Below are positions 6,499-10,346 of a stretch of 10,346 nt of DNA, piece after piece (positions within the stretch are counted from its first letter, which is position 1; the number at the start of each line of letters is the position of its first letter). Source of the stretch: an uncultured Pleurocapsa sp. (GTDB taxonomy: Bacteria; Cyanobacteriota; Cyanobacteriia; Cyanobacteriales; Xenococcaceae); contig CAKZYI010000090.1 of the NCBI GenBank assembly GCA_937884735.1, positions 1 through 10,346 on the forward strand, read 5' to 3'. The notes beneath the pieces were generated by a model, which saw only the letters and a program-made list of their open reading frames with translations, was not told the DNA's origin and made no database searches. A program made the position numbers and the translations under genes.

Positions 6499-9117
6499 AA
6501 GATTATTAGTTTGAAGAGTGACATTTCCGCCCTTACCATCGCCGATACTGGTATTGGCATAAATTCCTGTAAACAATCGAGAACCATCGGGTGTATTTCG
6601 TAGATCGACTGATTCTGTTACATCAATATTTATGTCCCCTCCTGTAGCTTGACCAAAAGTAGCGTTGACGATTGTACCTCCATCTTCAATCATCAACCTA
6701 TCTGCATCAATAAAAATATTTCCTGCCGCAGCAATATTTGTACTGTCTACTCCTGCACCAATTTGCAAAGCTGAAGCACTAATATTTATATCTTGGGCAT
6801 TAACTCGAATATTGCCCCCAGTGCCATCAGAAAAGATTGGGCTGAAGATAATTCCCCCTTCACGCAAATTCAAAGAGTTGGCATTAATTTCTAAATTTCC
6901 GCCTGTCCCATCTGCATCCGTACCAATAAATATTCCTGTACCTCTAGTACGCGCTACTAATGAACCGTTTAGAGAGTTAGCTTGAAAAGTTTCTTGGAAC
7001 TCCTCGAAGCCGATTCCTGCGATGCTCAAAGAATCAGCAATATTGAGGGTAATATTTCCTCCGTTGCCCGAACCAAAAGTAGTAGTAGTAATAAAGGCGC
7101 GATCGCTTATTGATAAAGTATTAGAAGAAATTGTAATTTCTCCTCCATTTCCCGCACCATCATTATCGCTAGAAATTTGACTACCACCAGTCAAACGCAA
7201 TGAGTTTGCTACATTGAGGTTGATTGTTCCTCCTTCACCTTCTTTTCCTGCTGCGGTAATTCCGACATAAGTGTCTAGAGTAATATCATCAGCGGTAATT
7301 TCTAAGTTTCCTGCGTTGCCTGTACTATCGTTGCGAACTGTTACCTGTCCTCCGTTTATAATCTGCAACAGTGGTGTTTCTATGGTGACACTACCAGAAT
7401 TTCCCGTGGGAACATCAGGTAAATTAAATTGTTGCTGTAATTCGGGGTCGAGTGTATTGGCAGAAGCAATAATTAGGCTAGGATTAAGCGAATCTGGTAC
7501 TGTACCTGTGACCATAATCGACTCAGAAGCATTAATAGTTACATTTCCTGCATCTCCTGTAGCGGTTGCCGAAGCATCTACTCTTCCTCCATCCATCAAG
7601 GTTAAGTTTTTCGTATTTAACTCTACATTCCCAGCATTTCCCTCACTACCGCTACCAGCGGTAATCGAACTAGGAGCAAGTGCAATCGGATTAATCCCCA
7701 ATAACGAGATTGATTCAGAAGCATTAATGGTTACATTACCTCCAGAGCCAGTACCATTGTTTCCCGTCACCGATGCCACTGCTCCTCCAGAGGAAGCAGT
7801 CAAATTCTTGGTGTTGATATTAATTGCTCCTGCATTTCCTGTATTGTAGGTTTGAGCTGTAACAATACTAAATTGACGGGGATTTATGGGTGCAAAACCA
7901 TCAATTTGCAAGGAATCAGCGATATTTAGATTTAAATCTCCCGATGATGCGGCACTAAAACTAGCATTGAGAATACTGCCTCCTTCTAAAATGCTTAAAT
8001 TTGACGCAGTGAGATTGATATCTCCTCCTCTGCCGTCTCCCAATACTTCGACATAGATACCGCTGGCAACAATTCCATCTTGAGCAATACCACTGGCAGT
8101 CAGAGATTCTGAGGCATTGATTTCTATGTTTCCTGAAGCTTCTGTTCCCTGATTTTGAATCAGCACCACCGAGCCATCGGCGATCGCAATTTCTCCCCCT
8201 TGAATGTTGATTGAACCACTGTTGTTGCCACTAGCGTCGATTAGCGATTGCTGATTAATATTGATATTTTTAAAAGCTTCTATCCCGTCATAATCTAAAG
8301 AGAAATTTTCTTCGCTCCAATTTAAACCGACTATGCCTTCTGCAACACTACCTAGCTCTACTCTTCCTGTCTCAGATGAGACTACTCCTTGAACAAAGGA
8401 AATATCTCTTCCCACCAGCCCCAAGGTGCCGCCAGACTGCATTTTTAATCCTGATACTTCTCCTCTACTAAAGGGTGAGAAGATAGGAACATCTAGTCCA
8501 ATTTTGTGTCCACCACCTCGAACATTAATCTCACCTGAATTTTGTCCTAGCTGCAAACCAACAGGAGTAGTTACAGTCAACAAGGGCGATGTAGCTAAAT
8601 CATTGGCACTAAATATTGTTCCATCTTCAAAAATCAAGCTTTCGGCTGTACTACCTAAAAAAGAACCGCCAATTTGCAGTCGAGCATTGGCACCAAAATC
8701 AATCCCGTTGGGGTTGATTAAAATTAGATTGGCATTACCATTTGCCCGCAAAAATCCATCAATATTGGAAACAGAATTTCCTGTGACTCGACCAATCACA
8801 TTTTCAATTTGCTCGGCATGATTAAAATAAGCTGTATCGCCTGTTGGCACTGAAAACTCTTGAAAGCTGTGAAATAAATTTGTGTTTTGGGTAGTGCCTC
8901 CTGTAATTTCGATAGTATTTCCAGAGTTGTTAATTTCAGTTCCAACCGTGTCATCAGATAATATTTGTGCCTGAGCTAAATTTTGATGACTTAGAGAAAA
9001 AATTACTGTAAGACTGGTATGGATAATCGTCCAGGGAAAAGCTATAGAATGGTTTTCTTGATAATATTTTGGCTTACGATGGTATCTCGGTAATTTTGGA
9101 TTGAATTTGTCTGGCAT
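6496..9117 (-). CDS. TPS exoprotein (filamentous haemagglutinin N-terminal domain), truncated by in-frame stop
   Basis: Secreted TpsA-type protein, the partner of the transporter encoded just downstream. The 873 residues before the amber codon begin with a long signal peptide (hydrophobic AFPWTIIHTSLTVIFSL, likely cleavage after AQA near residue 50). The TPS/haemagglutination-activity domain follows (about 52-175), with NLFHSF (80-85) and NPNGIDFG (135-142), the family's hallmark secretion motifs. From about 285 onward come units of the form GGNITxNxxxSL(S/T)IxxGG, predicted to stack as a right-handed beta-helix. Two unit types tend to alternate, one like NLTLMDGG and one like ADSLSIxG. With the in-frame continuation to 5293 the gene would encode about 1274 residues in about 26 units. 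The truncated form keeps the whole secretion signal and may still be exported, but lacks the conserved C-terminus. Likely role is a surface or extracellular adhesin-like or structural protein; ligand unknown. It is first gene of the minus-strand block; the ATG has no clear Shine-Dalgarno. Confidence 0.9.
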   Translation of the reverse strand: MPDKFNPKLPRYHRKPKYYQENHSIAFPWTIIHTSLTVIFSLSHQNLAQAQILSDDTVGTEINNSGNTIEITGGTTQNTNLFHSFQEFSVPTGDTAYFNHAEQIENVIGRVTGNSVSNIDGFLRANGNANLILINPNGIDFGANARLQIGGSFLGSTAESLIFEDGTIFSANDLATSPLLTVTTPVGLQLGQNSGEINVRGGGHKIGLDVPIFSPFSRGEVSGLKMQSGGTLGLVGRDISFVQGVVSSETGRVELGSVAEGIVGLNWSEENFSLDYDGIEAFKNININQQSLIDASGNNSGSINIQGGEIAIADGSVVLIQNQGTEASGNIEINASESLTASGIAQDGIVASGIYVEVLGDGRGGDINLTASNLSILEGGSILNASFSAASSGDLNLNIADSLQIDGFAPINPRQFSIVTAQTYNTGNAGAININTKNLTASSGGAVASVTGNNGTGSGGNVTINASESISLLGINPIALAPSSITAGSGSEGNAGNVELNTKNLTLMDGGRVDASATATGDAGNVTINASESIMVTGTVPDSLNPSLIIASANTLDPELQQQFNLPDVPTGNSGSVTIETPLLQIINGGQVTVRNDSTGNAGNLEITADDITLDTYVGITAAGKEGEGGTINLNVANSLRLTGGSQISSDNDGAGNGGEITISSNTLSISDRAFITTTTFGSGNGGNITLNIADSLSIAGIGFEEFQETFQANSLNGSLVARTRGTGIFIGTDADGTGGNLEINANSLNLREGGIIFSPIFSDGTGGNIRVNAQDINISASALQIGAGVDSTNIAAAGNIFIDADRLMIEDGGTIVNATFGQATGGDINIDVTESVDLRNTPDGSRLFTGIYANTSIGDGKGGNVTLQTNNL

Positions 9118-9442
9118 TCTTTAAAATTTTTAGGTAGGTAAACAGCAGAACAATTGCTTAAACTCAGCCATTTTTTCTAATTTTTCTAAGCTCTCTTTAT
9201 CTGTCGTCGATACAGGCAATAACCACTATTTTTGCAGCATACTTATCTTTTAAATCACAATCTTCTAAATATATTATTTTTTCATAACAAAAGTAACAAT
9301 TAATTCTCAGTTTTATTTTTGTGATTCTTAAAGAGGTTTTTTTGTTACAATTACATCCTTAGGATTGAATCAAGATTACAAGTTAGAATAATATTTAATC
9401 TTGATACAGGTAAAGTCTCAAAATTCGTAATGCAAAAACGCT
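9118..9442. other. 325-bp divergent intergenic region
   Basis: AT-rich DNA between the divergent exoprotein and COP23 genes, so it should hold promoters for both. It contains a tandem 9-bp repeat TTTTTCTAA (9172-9180 and 9181-9189), a spaced inverted pair GTAACAA/TTGTTAC (9293-9299 and 9342-9348), and a perfect 10-bp inverted repeat near the COP23 gene (9369-9405). No gene, tRNA or clear terminator is seen. On the minus strand no promoter could be picked with confidence. Confidence 0.6.
9369..9405. promoter_or_regulatory. Perfect 10-bp inverted repeat, candidate operator or promoter element upstream of COP23 gene
   Basis: ATCAAGATTA (9369-9378) and its exact complement TAATCTTGAT (9396-9405) are separated by 17 bases and end 37 bases before the COP23 ATG. 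The arms are 27 bp centre to centre, about two and a half helical turns. The AT-rich spacer (AGTTAGAATAATATT) could contain a -10 element: TTGAAT (9365-9370) and TAATAT (9389-9394) are 18 bp apart. If so, the arms would flank the -10 and could serve as a repressor site or form an RNA hairpin in the leader. Promoter assignment is a guess; the symmetry is directly seen. Confidence 0.45.
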
Positions 9443-9973
9443 ATGAAAAAGATAAGCTACTTGGTAAGTGCGATCGCTATACCAATAACTATGGGAATGA
9501 TTGGTTTTGATGGAGATCCTGTTAATGCCAGCACTGGCGTTGAAGTAGTCTGCGATGCCAACGCTTCTGTTCCTACAGTAACCGCTACTCTATTCAATGT
9601 AAGCGGTACAGAGCAAATTTCGCAAAAGACAGATATATTATCATTTTTACCAGAATATTTTTCTCCAGAGGAAGCATCTGTAAACTGCCAAAACACAGCC
9701 CAATCTTTGCAAAGCTATTATGCCAAAGGTGAAATGAATTATCTTGCCAGCGATACTATTGATGGCAAACCAGTAGTATGTGCCATAGAAAGAAGGGGGA
9801 TAAGCTGTGATGGATATCGCAGTGAGATATTGTTTGCTCTAAATAAGCCAGTTAATCCTAGCCAGCTTTTATACGATATGTTAGGAGGGAATTTCAAAGA
9901 TTCTCAAATTCCTTCGTCTAGAACAGTAAGTCGCATATACACCGATCTACGCCCTACTTGGTGGCCTTTTTAA
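9443..9973 (+). CDS. Secreted COP23-family protein
   Basis: 176-residue protein of the cyanobacterial COP23 (circadian oscillating protein, 23 kDa) family. A signal peptide (MKKISYLVSAIAIPITMGMIG, likely cleaved near VNAS at about 30) sends it out of the cytoplasm. The body shows the family pattern: VEVVCDANASVPTVTATL, then YFSPEEASVNCQNTAQSLQSYY, then GEMNYLASDTIDGKPVVCAIERRGISCDG, then ILFALNKPVNPSQLL. Its four cysteines (37, 82, 113, 122) are typical of the family and may form two disulfides after export. The molecular function of COP23 proteins is unknown; the founding member was found as a rhythmically expressed membrane-associated protein in Synechococcus. Nothing here shows circadian control. 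The start ATG lies 65 bp after the left arm of an inverted repeat and has no Shine-Dalgarno. It is divergent from the TPS genes and converges on a TPR gene 24 bp away. Confidence 0.85.
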   Translation: MKKISYLVSAIAIPITMGMIGFDGDPVNASTGVEVVCDANASVPTVTATLFNVSGTEQISQKTDILSFLPEYFSPEEASVNCQNTAQSLQSYYAKGEMNYLASDTIDGKPVVCAIERRGISCDGYRSEILFALNKPVNPSQLLYDMLGGNFKDSQIPSSRTVSRIYTDLRPTWWPF

Positions 9974-9997
9974 TTCGTTTTAAATTAATTATTCACA

Positions 9998-10346
9998 TTA
10001 TTGACAGTTTTGCTTGGCTTGTTTAGCTGCTGAATAATCTGGATTCTGCTCTATCGCTTTTTCAAAAGCAGTAATGCTTTTAGAGTTTTGCCCAGATTGA
10101 CAAAAAGTTTGACCTAAATAGAACCAAGTTTGTGCCTGTCTAGCTGCTGAAAGTTCTTTATTTTCTAAAATGCTTTCAAACTCTTCTTGTGCTTCTATAT
10201 AGCGTTTTACTCGATTGAGAATAATTCCTTTTCCTATTTGAGCAGGAAAATAATTAGGAGAGTACTCTAAAGCGCGATTGTAATTAAAAATTGCAGGCTC
10301 ATACTTTTCCTGTTTTCTATAGCCATTACCTCGAAAAGTCAAAGCT
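9998..10346 (-). CDS. TPR-repeat protein, 5'-truncated by window edge
   Basis: The last 115 residues of a tetratricopeptide-repeat protein whose frame is open to the right edge; the TTG at 10342 is internal, because the repeat begins before it. Three TPR units are visible: ALTFRGNGYRKQEKYEPAI through YNRALEYSPNYFP; AQIGKGIILNRVKRYIEAQE through FESILENKEL; and AQTWFYLGQTFCQSGQNSKS through FEKAIEQNPDY. The protein ends in AAKQAKQNCQ. TPRs are protein-binding scaffolds, so the role depends on the missing N-terminal part, which could carry a kinase, protease or membrane domain. It converges with the COP23 gene; the 24-bp spacer shows no hairpin terminator. Confidence 0.85.
   Translation of the reverse strand, partial: ALTFRGNGYRKQEKYEPAIFNYNRALEYSPNYFPAQIGKGIILNRVKRYIEAQEEFESILENKELSAARQAQTWFYLGQTFCQSGQNSKSITAFEKAIEQNPDYSAAKQAKQNCQ

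Larger units (their letters stand above)
1955..9477. repeat. Dispersed HIP1 palindromes (GCGATCGC)
   Basis: Seven exact copies of the octamer lie at 1955-1962, 2771-2778, 3216-3223, 4581-4588, 7099-7106, 8180-8187 and 9470-9477. All fall inside genes. About 0.2 copies would be expected by chance in a window of this size. HIP1 over-representation is a known mark of many cyanobacterial genomes and is the best taxonomic clue here. The copies span both strands' genes, so the whole window fits one host genome. Confidence 0.9.

Noticed and set aside
7271..7849. 192-residue + strand frame opposite the exoprotein repeats
   Set aside because: Its Pro/Ala/Val-rich sequence mirrors the repeated Gly/Asn/Ser codons of the minus-strand gene. 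It matches no family I recognise and has no start signal; the other + strand frames within 6050-8821 are the same kind of shadow.
9430..9443. ATG at 9430 as the COP23 start
   Set aside because: It is in another frame and meets a stop soon after; only ATG 9443 leads into a signal peptide and the COP23 domain.
1955..9477. GCGATCGC copies as operator sites
   Set aside because: They lie inside genes at irregular intervals, as expected for the genome-wide HIP1 motif, not at promoters.
9974..9997. Shared terminator between the convergent COP23 and TPR genes
   Set aside because: The 24-bp AT-rich spacer has no GC-rich stem; the same holds for the 12-bp spacer at 677-688.

Overview
The window looks like an accessory chromosomal region of a cyanobacterium. 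Three things point there. The palindrome GCGATCGC (HIP1) occurs seven times where about 0.2 copies are expected by chance. A COP23-family protein is present, a family known essentially from cyanobacteria. A two-partner-secretion exoprotein, its outer-membrane transporter and a TPR-CHAT protein lie together, a common cyanobacterial combination. The DNA is AT-rich and start codons lack clear Shine-Dalgarno sites. I cannot name the genus.

Layout, left to right. Bases 2-676 (+) are the C-terminal part of an EamA/DMT-family membrane transporter cut by the left edge. It converges on a three-gene minus-strand block. Read in its own direction, that block runs from a TPS exoprotein gene (9117 to 5293), to a ShlB/FhaC-type transporter (5303 to 3366, overlapping the exoprotein stop by 11 bp), to an exported TPR-CHAT caspase-like protein (3322 to 689, after a 43-bp gap made of degenerate heptamer repeats). 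A 325-bp AT-rich divergent intergenic region (9118-9442) follows, holding a perfect 10-bp inverted repeat. Then come a small secreted COP23-family protein (9443-9973, +) and, convergent with it, the C-terminal end of a TPR protein (9998 to the right edge, -).

How the genes fit together. The exoprotein has a signal peptide, a TPS/haemagglutinin N-terminal domain and about 26 glycine/asparagine-rich repeat units typical of a secreted beta-helix. The transporter has POTRA domains, a C-terminal barrel and the VRGYR motif, and should carry the exoprotein across the outer membrane. The CHAT protein is predicted to be exported to the periplasm or beyond, so it could meet the exoprotein or its transporter. 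That link is inferred from gene order only.

The most notable anomaly is a single in-frame amber codon (6496-6498) that splits the exoprotein gene. The same frame stays open on both sides from 9117 to 5293 and encodes a recognisable C-terminus. Other points worth a second look are a 13-bp tandem duplication in the transporter's signal-peptide coding region, the heptamer array reaching into the CHAT start, and the inverted repeat upstream of the COP23 gene. I did not recognise any plainly new system: these are known families with some unusual local features.
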